Shown piece by piece: positions 45,860-54,267 of a stretch of DNA of 64,000 bases; the first letter of the stretch is position 1, and the number at the start of each line of letters is the position of its first letter. The translations under genes were made by a program, and so were the position numbers. The DNA comes from Polaribacter porphyrae (GTDB lineage: Bacteria; Bacteroidota; Bacteroidia; Flavobacteriales; Flavobacteriaceae). The DNA lies in assembly GCF_002954685.1 (NCBI RefSeq), contig NZ_MSCN01000001.1:1685409-1749408 (forward strand). Direction: 5' to 3'. The notes beneath the pieces were generated by a model, which did no database searches, was not told the DNA's origin, and saw only the letters and a program-made list of their open reading frames with translations.

Positions 45860-47050
45860 ATGAAAACAGCATATATAGTACAAGGATATAGAACAGCAGT
45901 AACAAAATCTAAAAGAGGCGCACTCCGCTTTAAAAGAGCTGATGAGTTGGCTGCTGAAACTATCGAACATTTAATGAAAAATTTACCAGAATTCGATAAA
46001 ACAAGAATTGATGATGTTATTGTAGGTAATGCAATGCCAGAAGGTTCTCAAGGATTGAATATGGCTCGTTTAATTTCTTTAATGGGATTAAAAATTGAAG
46101 AAGTTCCTGGTGTAACCGTAAATCGTTTTTGTTCTTCAGGATTAGAAACTATTGGAATGGCAGTTGCAAAAATTCAATCTGGTATGGCAGATTGTATCAT
46201 TGCTGGTGGAGCAGAAAGTATGAGTTCTGTGCCAATGACAGGTTTTAAACCAGAATTGAATTACGATACAGTTGCTGCAGGTCATGCAGATTATTACTGG
46301 GGAATGGGAAATACAGCAGAAGCTGTTGCAGATCAATTTAAAGTTTCTAGAGAAGACCAAGATGAATTTGCTTTAAACTCTCATTTAAAAGCATTAAAAG
46401 CACAAGAAGAAAATCGTTTTCAAGATCAAATAGTACCTATCGAAGTTGAGGAAACTTATATAGATGCAAAAGGTAAAAAAGCAACAAGAAAATATACAGT
46501 AACTAAAGATGAAGGCCCTAGAAAAGGTTCTAATATTGCAGGTTTGCAACGTTTAAAACCAGTTTTTGCAGCTGGTGGAAGTGTAACTGCTGGTAATTCT
46601 TCACAAACTAGTGATGGTGCTGCTTTTGTTATGGTGATGAGTGAAGAAATGGTAAAAGAATTAAACATAAAACCAATTGCTAGAATGGTAAGTTATGCTG
46701 CTGCTGGTGTTCCTCCAAGAATTATGGGAATTGGCCCTGTAGCTGCAATTCCAAAAGCATTAAAACAAGCAGGATTAAAACAGGAAGATATCAGCTTAAT
46801 TGAATTAAACGAAGCATTTGCTTCTCAATCTTTAGCTGTAATTCGTGAATTAGGTTTAGATGCAGACATCATCAATGTAAATGGTGGCGCAATTGCATTA
46901 GGTCATCCTTTAGGTTGTACAGGAGCAAAATTGTCTGTTCAGTTATTTGATGAAATGCGTAAAAGAAATATGCAAGGAAAATATGGAATGGTAACTATGT
47001 GTGTAGGAACAGGACAAGGTGCTGCAGGAATTTTTGAATTCCTAAACTAA
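45860..47050 (+). CDS. fadA: acetyl-CoA C-acyltransferase (3-ketoacyl-CoA thiolase)
   Basis: A 396-residue thiolase that cleaves 3-ketoacyl-CoA with CoA in the last beta-oxidation step. The nucleophile Cys91 lies in VNRFCSSGLE; the second active-site segment is GGAIALGHPLGCTGAK with the catalytic His, and the third is MCVGTGQGAAGIFE with the base Cys. Length matches FadA. Translation starts at ATG 45860, after a purine-rich stretch; an earlier in-frame start at 45836 lies in a repeat element and is rejected. It is the middle gene of the marR-fadN-fadA-fadE set. Confidence 0.95.
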   Translation: MKTAYIVQGYRTAVTKSKRGALRFKRADELAAETIEHLMKNLPEFDKTRIDDVIVGNAMPEGSQGLNMARLISLMGLKIEEVPGVTVNRFCSSGLETIGMAVAKIQSGMADCIIAGGAESMSSVPMTGFKPELNYDTVAAGHADYYWGMGNTAEAVADQFKVSREDQDEFALNSHLKALKAQEENRFQDQIVPIEVEETYIDAKGKKATRKYTVTKDEGPRKGSNIAGLQRLKPVFAAGGSVTAGNSSQTSDGAAFVMVMSEEMVKELNIKPIARMVSYAAAGVPPRIMGIGPVAAIPKALKQAGLKQEDISLIELNEAFASQSLAVIRELGLDADIINVNGGAIALGHPLGCTGAKLSVQLFDEMRKRNMQGKYGMVTMCVGTGQGAAGIFEFLN

Positions 47051-47078
47051 AATTAAAGAAATTATAATATTATAAAAT

Positions 47079-48893
47079 ATGAGTGTAGAAGCAACAGAAA
47101 AAGAGATTTTAAGAGGAGGTCAATTCCTTGTAAAAGAATCAAAGTGCGAAGATATATTTACTCCAGAAGATTTTTCTGAAGAGCAAGTAATGATGAAAGA
47201 AGCTGTAAGAGAATTTACAGACAGAGAAATAGTTGCACATAGAGACAGATTTGAAGCAAAAGATTATGCTTTAACAGAAGAAGTAATGAAAAAAGCGGGT
47301 GAACTTGGCTTTTTAGGTGTTGCTGTTCCTGAAGAATATGGAGGAATGGGAATGGGTTTTGTATCAACAATGATTACTTGTGAATATATTTCAAGTGGAA
47401 ATGGTTCTTTAAGTACTGCTTTTGGTGCACATACAGGAATCGGAACAATGCCAATTACTTTATATGGTACAGAAGAACAAAAACAAAAATATGTACCAAA
47501 ATTAGCTTCTGGAGAATGGATGGGTGCTTATTGTTTAACTGAACCAGGCGCTGGTTCTGACGCAAATTCAGGAAAAACAACTGCTGAAATTTCTGCTGAT
47601 GGAAAATCTTACAAAATCAACGGGCAAAAAATGTGGATTTCAAATGCAGGTTTTTGTAATTTGATGATTGTTTTTGCACGTATTGAAGATGATAAAAATA
47701 TCACAGGATTTATAGTTGAATATGATGCTGCAAATCCAAATGGAATTACTCTGGGTGAAGAAGAGCATAAATTAGGTATTCGTGCTTCATCTACAAGACA
47801 AGTGTTTTTTAATGACACAGTTGTTCCTGTAGAAAATATGTTATCTGTTAGAGGTGGTGGATTTAAAATTGCAGTAAATGCACTAAATGTTGGTCGTATT
47901 AAATTGGCTGCTGCTTGTTTAGATTCTCAAAGGAGAGTTTTAAATACTGCTTTACAATATGCTACAGAACGTAAACAATTTAAAACACCTATTGCAGATT
48001 TTGGTGCTATCAAAGCAAAATTAGCTGAAATGGCAACAAATACTTATGCTGGAGAATCTGCAAGTTATAGAGCTGCAAAAGATATTGAAGATAGAATTGC
48101 AATGCGTTTAGCTTCTGGCAATACACATCAAGAAGCAGAATTAAAAGGTGTAGAAGAATATGCAATTGAATGTTCTATCCTAAAAGTAACAGTTTCAGAA
48201 GACGTACAAGCTTGTGCAGATGAAGGAATTCAGATTTTTGGAGGAATGGGGTTCTCTGAAGAAACACCAATGGAAGCAGCTTGGAGAGATGCAAGAATTG
48301 CTCGTATTTACGAAGGAACTAACGAAATTAACAGAATGTTAGCTGTTGGTATGTTAATTAAAAAAGCAATGAAAGGACATGTAGATTTATTAGGGCCAGC
48401 TACTGCAGTTGCTGATGAATTAATGGGAATTCCTTCTTTTGATACTCCAGATTATTCAGAATTATTTGCTGAAGAAAAAGAAATGATTGCTAAAATGAAG
48501 AAAGTCTTTTTAATGGTTGCAGGTTCTGCAATTCAGAAATTTGGGCCAGATTTAGAACAACATCAACAGTTATTAATGGCTGCTGCAAATATTCTTAACG
48601 AAGTATATATGGCAGAATCTACTTTATTACGTGCAGAGAAAAATGCAAAACGTTTTGGTGAAGATGCACAAGAAGGACAAATTGCAATGGCAAGATTGTA
48701 CTTATACAATGCAGTAGAAATTATCGCTAAAAATGGTAGAGAAGGTATTGTTTCTTTTGCTGAAGGTGATGAGCAAAGAATGTTATTGATGGGCTTAAAG
48801 CGTTTTACAAAATACGCTAATTATCCAAATGTAGTTGCATTACGCAACACAATTGCAGAAAAAATGAAAGCAGAAAATAAATACTGTTTCTAA
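47079..48893 (+). CDS. fadE: acyl-CoA dehydrogenase (FadE-like)
   Basis: A 604-residue FAD-dependent acyl-CoA dehydrogenase for the first oxidation step of beta-oxidation. The FAD-binding CLTEPGAGSDA motif, the KMWISNAGFCNLM segment, the FGGMGFSEETPMEAAWRDAR region and YEGTNEINR (position of the catalytic Glu in this group) are all present. About 170 residues follow the usual 380-residue core, as in the longer B. subtilis FadE (about 594 residues). It follows fadA after 28 bases and ends 54 bases before a strong terminator, closing the operon. Confidence 0.93.
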   Translation: MSVEATEKEILRGGQFLVKESKCEDIFTPEDFSEEQVMMKEAVREFTDREIVAHRDRFEAKDYALTEEVMKKAGELGFLGVAVPEEYGGMGMGFVSTMITCEYISSGNGSLSTAFGAHTGIGTMPITLYGTEEQKQKYVPKLASGEWMGAYCLTEPGAGSDANSGKTTAEISADGKSYKINGQKMWISNAGFCNLMIVFARIEDDKNITGFIVEYDAANPNGITLGEEEHKLGIRASSTRQVFFNDTVVPVENMLSVRGGGFKIAVNALNVGRIKLAAACLDSQRRVLNTALQYATERKQFKTPIADFGAIKAKLAEMATNTYAGESASYRAAKDIEDRIAMRLASGNTHQEAELKGVEEYAIECSILKVTVSEDVQACADEGIQIFGGMGFSEETPMEAAWRDARIARIYEGTNEINRMLAVGMLIKKAMKGHVDLLGPATAVADELMGIPSFDTPDYSELFAEEKEMIAKMKKVFLMVAGSAIQKFGPDLEQHQQLLMAAANILNEVYMAESTLLRAEKNAKRFGEDAQEGQIAMARLYLYNAVEIIAKNGREGIVSFAEGDEQRMLLMGLKRFTKYANYPNVVALRNTIAEKMKAENKYCF

Positions 48894-48947
48894 TAAAATT
48901 TAAGAATTTTTAAAACGATCAAAGTTTTAGAATTTAGTTGTTTGTTT

Positions 48948-48979
48948 AAAGACCATCATTTTTTGATGGTCTTTTTTTA
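48948..48979 (+). terminator. intrinsic terminator of the fad operon
   Basis: AAAGACCATCA (48948-48958) pairs with TGATGGTCTTT (48964-48974) around a 5-base loop and continues into a run of Ts, a textbook rho-independent terminator. Confidence 0.9.
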
Positions 48980-49010
48980 TTCATTAATTTAGTGTTTTAA
49001 AAATATCTAC

Positions 49011-49904
49011 ATGAAATATTATAGTTTACTATTGATGACTTTTTTACTTATTTTTTGTTCTGATAAGAAATCAACACCAGAAATAGTAGAAGAAAACGCG
49101 AAAAAATATCAACCAACAAAAGAATTCAGTAACTATTGGTATGATGGAACTGCAGAAATTACATCCTATAAATTATCACAATATAGATATGGAGAAATTC
49201 ATGAAGGAACAGCTGTAAACATTTTTGTAACTGAACCTTTTTTACCTAAAAAACAGGTAAAAGCAGATTATCAAAATGATAAAAATATTCCTATTTTAAA
49301 ACTAAATAGTACTAAAAAATTTGTAACAGGTATTTATCCATATTCTATAATGACAAGCACCTTCTCTCCTGTTAACATCGATGAACAAGCAATTAAAATT
49401 TCTTTTTCGAGCCAAGAATGGTGTGGAAATACTTTTGCACAACTAAATAATAGATCTGATTTTGAAATCGCTTTTTATTCCTATTTTGAAAGTAATACTG
49501 ATAGAAAAATTACTTTAGAAAAAAATATATTAGAAAATGAGGTTTGGAATTTGATAAGAATAGCTCCAGAAAAACTACCTATTGGTAATGTGAAACTGAT
49601 TCCTTCTTTTGAATATTTAGCTTTAAATCATAGAAAAATTAAAGCTTATGACGCTTTAACATCATTAAATAAAGAGAGTTCTAATTTTACTTATACTATT
49701 AACTATACAGAGTTAAATAGAGTCTTGGTAATCACTTTTAGTAATAAGGCTCCTTATCTAATTAATAATTGGGAAGAAACCTTATTGATAAAAGGGAAAA
49801 AGTATATTTCTAAAGCAGAAAAAGTTAAAACTATAAAAATTAAATATTGGAATAAAAATCAGAAGATAGATGGTAATTTCAGAGATATTTTAGGCCTTAA
49901 ATAA
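49011..49904 (+). CDS. conserved flavobacterial lipoprotein
   Basis: A 297-residue protein with a lipoprotein signal (SLLLMTFLLIFC followed by Ser-Asp-Lys-Lys), in which the Cys near residue 17 is the lipid site; the charged residues right after Cys recall the Bacteroidota surface-export signal. The mature part has PTKEFSNYWYDGTAEITSYK, then SFSSQEWCGNTFAQ with a second Cys, and a C-terminal beta-rich region ending GNFRDILGLK. Databases often name this family septum formation inhibitor Maf, but there is no Maf nucleotide-pyrophosphatase motif and the protein is exported, so I do not accept that name. Function unknown. Confidence 0.7.
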   Translation: MKYYSLLLMTFLLIFCSDKKSTPEIVEENAKKYQPTKEFSNYWYDGTAEITSYKLSQYRYGEIHEGTAVNIFVTEPFLPKKQVKADYQNDKNIPILKLNSTKKFVTGIYPYSIMTSTFSPVNIDEQAIKISFSSQEWCGNTFAQLNNRSDFEIAFYSYFESNTDRKITLEKNILENEVWNLIRIAPEKLPIGNVKLIPSFEYLALNHRKIKAYDALTSLNKESSNFTYTINYTELNRVLVITFSNKAPYLINNWEETLLIKGKKYISKAEKVKTIKIKYWNKNQKIDGNFRDILGLK

Positions 49905-49941
49905 TTTTATTGAAAAAGTTTTTCTTAATAAACGTTTTACA

Positions 49942-49949
49942 TATATTTG
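49942..49949 (+). promoter_or_regulatory. -7 element for the M28 peptidase gene
   Basis: TATATTTG matches TAnnTTTG, 34 bases before the ATG at 49984. The leader that follows would include a short CCTCCC stretch. No good -33 element at the usual distance. Confidence 0.45.
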
Positions 49950-49983
49950 CAAAGTCCTCCCTGACTTATTATAACTATAAACC

Positions 49984-50955
49984 ATGAGAAAAACAATATT
50001 CTCTTTAATGGCAATCCTTATAATTATTGTAGGTTGCAAAAAGCCAAAAAACATTGAAATTGATACTACTGTACTACTAGATAATGTTCGTACTTTATCT
50101 GACGATTCCTATGAAGGAAGATTGTTTAGTAGTCCATCTAATTATAGAGCAAGAAAATTTATAGTAGAAAAATTTAAAGAGGCTGGTTTACAACCAGTTA
50201 ATGGTAGCTACGAGCAAGAATTTTCTTCTACACTAACTAAAAAAATTAGACAAGAAACGTTTCCTATAAAAAAGAAACCTTTTGATGATTTTTCTAATGT
50301 ACCAGACACTACAATTGTTGGAGGCAATGCTTTTGGTATGTTTAAAGGAGAGACAAATAAGGATATTATAATTACCGCTCATTTTGATCATCTAGGCATC
50401 AGAAATGGTAAGATTTATAATGGTGCAGATGATAATGCTTCTGGTACTGCAGCTCTTTTTACTATTGCTGACTATTTTAGAAATAAGCCTACCAAACATA
50501 ATTTGGTTTTTGTTGCTGTTGATGCAGAAGAAGTAGGCTCTTTAGGTGCTGATCATTTTTTAAAGAATTATGGGAATAAAGAAAATATAGCATTAAATAT
50601 AAATTTAGACATGATTGCTCATAGTGATTATGACCCTGAATTATTTGGCTCAGGACTTTATCATCATCCTGATTTAAGAGATCCTTTAGAAGACATTTAT
50701 TCAGAAAAAATAATGTTGCTTTTTGGGCATGATGACCCTAATAATAGAGAACAAGCTGACTGGACATATTCTTCAGATCATAAGATTTTTCATCGAGAAA
50801 ACATTCCGTTCATTTATTTTGGGGTTCCTGATCATAAAGATTATCACAGACATACAGATACTTACGCAACAATTAATGAAGAATTTTATATTGAAGCTGT
50901 AAAAATTGTAATACAAGCTATTGAAAATTTAGATCAGCACTTGTATGATGATTAA
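49984..50955 (+). CDS. M28 family zinc aminopeptidase lipoprotein
   Basis: A 323-residue lipoprotein (signal LMAILIIIVGC with the lipid Cys near residue 18) with an M28 metallopeptidase domain. Metal ligands are seen in order: His and Asp in TAHFDHLG, Asp in NGADDNASGTAAL, the catalytic Glu and ligand Glu in VDAEEVGSLGADHF, an Asp in NLDMIAHSD, and the final His in the YFGVPDHKDYHRHTDT region. Such enzymes remove N-terminal residues from peptides, here probably in the periplasm or at the outer membrane. It is monocistronic, followed by a strong terminator. Confidence 0.93.
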   Translation: MRKTIFSLMAILIIIVGCKKPKNIEIDTTVLLDNVRTLSDDSYEGRLFSSPSNYRARKFIVEKFKEAGLQPVNGSYEQEFSSTLTKKIRQETFPIKKKPFDDFSNVPDTTIVGGNAFGMFKGETNKDIIITAHFDHLGIRNGKIYNGADDNASGTAALFTIADYFRNKPTKHNLVFVAVDAEEVGSLGADHFLKNYGNKENIALNINLDMIAHSDYDPELFGSGLYHHPDLRDPLEDIYSEKIMLLFGHDDPNNREQADWTYSSDHKIFHRENIPFIYFGVPDHKDYHRHTDTYATINEEFYIEAVKIVIQAIENLDQHLYDD

Positions 50956-50963
50956 TTAAAATT

Positions 50964-50997
50964 AAAAGAGCTTACAGAAATTGTAAGCTCTTTTTTT
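50964..50997 (+). terminator. bidirectional intrinsic terminator
   Basis: AAAAGAGCTTACA (50964-50976) pairs with TGTAAGCTCTTTT (50982-50994) around a 5-base loop, with a T-run beyond. It lies between the convergent peptidase and DUF4097 genes. Confidence 0.9.
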
Positions 50998-51019
50998 GTT
51001 GAAAGTTATTTTGATTGAT

Positions 51020-51847
51020 TTATTTAGCTCTAATAATTATATCTCCATTAAAGTTTTTAAAAAGTACCTCTGCTCCTCCTCCATTAATAGAACCTGTTAT
51101 CCATTTTTCTACTTTTACTCTATAGGCATTACCTCTACTATTTTCTCCTTTAGTAACAGTTGTAGTGTTAGGTTTGGTTTTTAAATCGAAATCTGTAAAA
51201 ATTTCTCCTCTATCAGATTTTACTTTAACATCAGCTTTAAAATCTTTTGGAAAAGTAATGTCTAAATCTCCGTTCATACTGCTAAAAGCCATGGGTGCAT
51301 CTGGAGTTACCTTTATAAAATTTGCAACAACACCTTTATTTAAAGCATCTGCACTTACAGAACCACTAATATCTTTTAGCGTAATTTTACCATTTATATT
51401 ACTCACATCCATTGTACCATTTACATTTTCTATGTAAATATTTCCTCTATTAATGGTAGATACTTTAAGCGAAAAGTTTTTAGGAACTTCAATTTCAAAA
51501 TCTGTAGTTCCATGAGGTGTGCTACTTACACGAACTACATTATCATATTCCTCTGCACTGAATTCTAAAGAATTATTAGTTATCCTCTTTAAACCACTAA
51601 CATCATTTTTACTTGTTTTTCTACCACTATAATATTTCTTTTCTTTGCTAACTTTTATTCCCTTTACAATTACTTCTTTAGTGTTTGTACCTTTAATTGT
51701 TATAGATCCATTAATGATACCCATTTTTAAAAATCCTTCTTTATCTGGATTTGATAATGGTATGTTTACTGTTTGTTGAGCTTGTATTTTTATTACAAAT
51801 AAAAAAATTAAGCTGGTTAAAATTATTTTTAATTTCTGTTTTTTCAT
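51020..51847 (-). CDS. DUF4097-type beta-strand repeat protein
   Basis: A 275-residue secreted protein with a signal peptide (KLKIILTSLIFLFVIKIQAQ). The mature part is an extended right-handed beta repeat with short rungs: NIYIENVNGTMDVSNINGK, ITLKDISGSVSADALNKG and APMAFSSMNGDLDITFPKDF, the DUF4097/DUF4098 pattern. These proteins are common in operons of ECF sigma factors in Bacteroidota and may act at the envelope, but no biochemical function is known. It is the last gene of the sigma/anti-sigma/DUF4097/DUF4097 set, 2 bases after the related gene upstream. Confidence 0.85.
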   Translation of the reverse strand: MKKQKLKIILTSLIFLFVIKIQAQQTVNIPLSNPDKEGFLKMGIINGSITIKGTNTKEVIVKGIKVSKEKKYYSGRKTSKNDVSGLKRITNNSLEFSAEEYDNVVRVSSTPHGTTDFEIEVPKNFSLKVSTINRGNIYIENVNGTMDVSNINGKITLKDISGSVSADALNKGVVANFIKVTPDAPMAFSSMNGDLDITFPKDFKADVKVKSDRGEIFTDFDLKTKPNTTTVTKGENSRGNAYRVKVEKWITGSINGGGAEVLFKNFNGDIIIRAK

Positions 51848-51849
51848 GA

Positions 51850-52767
51850 TTATATCTTTTTTACGATGGCATCACCATTTAACTGATTAAAATGTAAATG
51901 AACTTTACCATTTCCTATTTTAAATTGTTTGTTTGAATTTATTTTAAACTTTGTTCCTTTTTTGCTGTATTCTTTGGTAGACTTGAATTGAGGCGTTGTT
52001 TTGCTTACATCAAAATTGGTGTAAAAACCCCCATTCATTGTTTTATAACTAATACTAGCGTTTAAATTATCTTGAAATTTTACAGTGATATCTCCATTTA
52101 GAGAGTTGTAAAAACTTTCTTCTTCAGGATTTTCTGCATAGGTGATAGTTATGTCTTTGTTTAAAGCATTTACGTCAGTTATTCCTGAAACATTTTTCAT
52201 ATCTATTGCACCATTTATATTTTTAACAATTAATAATTTTCCTTGAACATCAACTATTTTAATATTTCCATTATTTACTGCTTTAACATCTATACTCGTA
52301 TTTTTTGGAACTTTAATTTTAAAATCTAACCGATATTTATACATGCGTTTTTTACGATGTTTGTAACTTCTTCTAGAGCTAAAATTAAATTCATGATGTT
52401 CATAATTACCTGTTTCTATATCGAATTTTGTGTAGGGAGAATTCATATAAACATAAACTGCATCGTCTTTTTTAGCTGTTTTTATCCCTATTTCTTCTTT
52501 GCCCTTTTGTAATTCGTCTTTAGTATCTGCACTTACTGTTTTAACAACTTCTACTTGTATTGTGTTTCCAGAATATCCTTGAACATCAATTGAACCGTAA
52601 ACATTATCTACTACTAAAATGTTGTCTGATGAATTTCGATTAAAATTTAATTCTTTAGTTATAGTTTCAGTTTCTTTTAATTTTTTATCTTTTTGATAAC
52701 GTTGTGCATCAACTTTTGTAGCTATACAAAAAGCACATAATACTACTATTGTTTTTAAAATTTTCAT
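51850..52767 (-). CDS. DUF4097-like beta-strand repeat protein (paralogue)
   Basis: A 305-residue secreted protein (signal KTIVVLCAFCIATKVDA) built from the same short beta rungs as its downstream neighbour: GSIDVQGYSGNTIQVEVV, VKAVNNGNIKIVDVQGK, IVKNINGAIDMKNVSGITDV and NSLNGDITVKFQD. The shared repeats indicate a tandem duplication with divergence. A basic, Arg/Lys/Tyr-rich insert (RRSYKHRKKRMYKYRLDF) in the middle is absent from the neighbour. Likely periplasmic or surface located. It starts about 90 bases after the anti-sigma-like gene ends, on the same strand. Confidence 0.78.
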   Translation of the reverse strand: MKILKTIVVLCAFCIATKVDAQRYQKDKKLKETETITKELNFNRNSSDNILVVDNVYGSIDVQGYSGNTIQVEVVKTVSADTKDELQKGKEEIGIKTAKKDDAVYVYMNSPYTKFDIETGNYEHHEFNFSSRRSYKHRKKRMYKYRLDFKIKVPKNTSIDVKAVNNGNIKIVDVQGKLLIVKNINGAIDMKNVSGITDVNALNKDITITYAENPEEESFYNSLNGDITVKFQDNLNASISYKTMNGGFYTNFDVSKTTPQFKSTKEYSKKGTKFKINSNKQFKIGNGKVHLHFNQLNGDAIVKKI

Positions 52768-52858
52768 TTGTGTATAATTTTGATGAATGACTATTGTTTC
52801 TCTCTGTAAAAAGCGACCTAGGATTTGCCAGTTACATCAAATTTTATATAATTTATTG

Positions 52859-53650
52859 TTATATGATACTCTGTATACTTTCTTTCATTTTTTGTTTTGC
52901 ACTAGTATTTACATCTTCTTTATCAATTAACTTTTCAAAAGATTTTACTGCCTTTTTCTCTTGCAAAACCACCATTAAATCTGCTAATTCCATTTGTACC
53001 AATGGTGATGTTTGATTGGCAATTGATGATATTAAACCTTCTCTAACCAAAGGGATTTCTGTATATTTTTTTAAAGCTTCTAATGCTGATAAACGCACGT
53101 TTACGTTTTCATCTTTATTTAAGGTAGAAAACAATGCTTTTATAATGATTTTGGTAACTTTATTCAATTTATTCACCTCATTTACAGCCTGTAACCTTTT
53201 GTTAGCTGATGGCTGATCTAATAACGTCAATACCAATTGAGAACGCACATCTTGTGTCTCTTTTTGCGCAACTTCTATTTTTTCTTCGGATAAATTATCA
53301 CTTGTATTAAACCAATTTCCTACAAAAAAACCAATGGTTAAAATAGCTAAAGTATAGGCAAACTGTTTTACAAGTTTCAACGAAAAAAAGTTTTGAATTT
53401 TAGTTATCATTGAAACCTGATTTGCTTTTTCTTCTTCCGCTTTTAACATACTATAAAAGTCCATATCCATTTTAGATGATGGTGTTGGCACTTCTTCTAA
53501 ACTCTCATTCCAGAAAGATTTTGTAAGATTGAATTCTTTTTGAAATTCTGGATTTGCTTTCAAAAACCCTTCAAATTCTTTATTTTTTTCTGTAGATAGA
53601 TTTTCTGATAAATAATCTACAATGCTATTTTCAAATTCTTTATAATCCAT
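52859..53650 (-). CDS. putative anti-sigma factor with C-terminal HEAT repeats
   Basis: A 263-residue membrane protein. Residues 1-85 are a cytoplasmic zinc-free anti-sigma-like region (YKEFENSIVDYLSENLSTEK, then NPEFQKEFNL), residues about 95-115 form one membrane helix (QFAYTLAILTIGFFVGNWF), and the rest is an exported part of helical HEAT-like repeats (NVRLSALEALKKYTEIP, VQMELADLMVVLQEK). The gene starts 2 bases after the ECF sigma factor gene ends, the standard sigma/anti-sigma arrangement. The HEAT region in place of a short periplasmic tail is uncommon and could bind a protein signal; that is inference. Confidence 0.78.
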   Translation of the reverse strand: MDYKEFENSIVDYLSENLSTEKNKEFEGFLKANPEFQKEFNLTKSFWNESLEEVPTPSSKMDMDFYSMLKAEEEKANQVSMITKIQNFFSLKLVKQFAYTLAILTIGFFVGNWFNTSDNLSEEKIEVAQKETQDVRSQLVLTLLDQPSANKRLQAVNEVNKLNKVTKIIIKALFSTLNKDENVNVRLSALEALKKYTEIPLVREGLISSIANQTSPLVQMELADLMVVLQEKKAVKSFEKLIDKEDVNTSAKQKMKESIQSII

Positions 53651-53652
53651 CT

Positions 53653-54204
53653 TTATGCGTTTTCTAGGGTTAGATAAATCTGTTTTAAATCGTTTAAAGC
53701 TCTGTGCACTTTAGTTCTTGCTGCGCCTTCTGTACAACCAACAATTTCTCCAACTTCTCTATATTTTAATTCTTTTAACTTACTTAAAACTATCAGTTCT
53801 TTTTTTTCTGGTGATAATTTTGCGATTGCTTTTTTTAAGTTGATTTTATTCTCATTTTCTTCTAAATCTCCTTCAATGTTTTTATCACTACTTAAAAAAT
53901 AAGAAACCGTTTCTAAATCATTATGATTTTCTTTTTTCGCTTTCTTAAATTCGTCATAAATTTCATTTCTAGCAATTTGAAAAATCCATGTGATAAATTT
54001 ACTTTTATCATGAAACGTATGTTTGTATTTTAAGACTCTTATAAAAACATTTTGCACTAAATCTTCACTTAAACTTGCATTTTTATTCATTTGATAAAAA
54101 AAGCCAAACAATCTCTTTTTGTAACGTTCGTACAACAAACCCAACTTGTGGATTTCGCCTTCTTTTACTTTTAACATTAATGCATTATCTGATAATGTAT
54201 TCAA
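53653..54204 (-). CDS. ECF-type RNA polymerase sigma factor
   Basis: A 183-residue extracytoplasmic-function sigma factor. Region 2 includes LGLLYERYKKRLFGFF, SLSEDLVQNVFIRVLKYK and FITWIFQIARNEIYDEFKK; region 4 has LSPEKKELIVLSKLKELKYREVGEIVGC (helix-turn-helix, here quoted as ELKYREVGEIVGC) and TEGAARTKVHRAL. Translation starts at TTG 54204: there is no in-frame ATG upstream before a stop, and the internal ATG at 54177 would cut off the conserved LSDNALM N-terminus. It is the first gene of a four-gene set with the putative anti-sigma factor and two DUF4097 proteins; autoregulation is likely but not shown. Confidence 0.92.
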   Translation of the reverse strand: MNTLSDNALMLKVKEGEIHKLGLLYERYKKRLFGFFYQMNKNASLSEDLVQNVFIRVLKYKHTFHDKSKFITWIFQIARNEIYDEFKKAKKENHNDLETVSYFLSSDKNIEGDLEENENKINLKKAIAKLSPEKKELIVLSKLKELKYREVGEIVGCTEGAARTKVHRALNDLKQIYLTLENA

Positions 54205-54267
54205 CTTTATATTGGTTTGGTTGGTTTTCTGAACAGTTATACTGTTCTATTTTTAAAACGTTACAAA

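Noticed and set aside
49011..49904. Name septum formation inhibitor Maf used for this family in databases
   Set aside because: No Maf pyrophosphatase motif; the protein has a lipoprotein signal.
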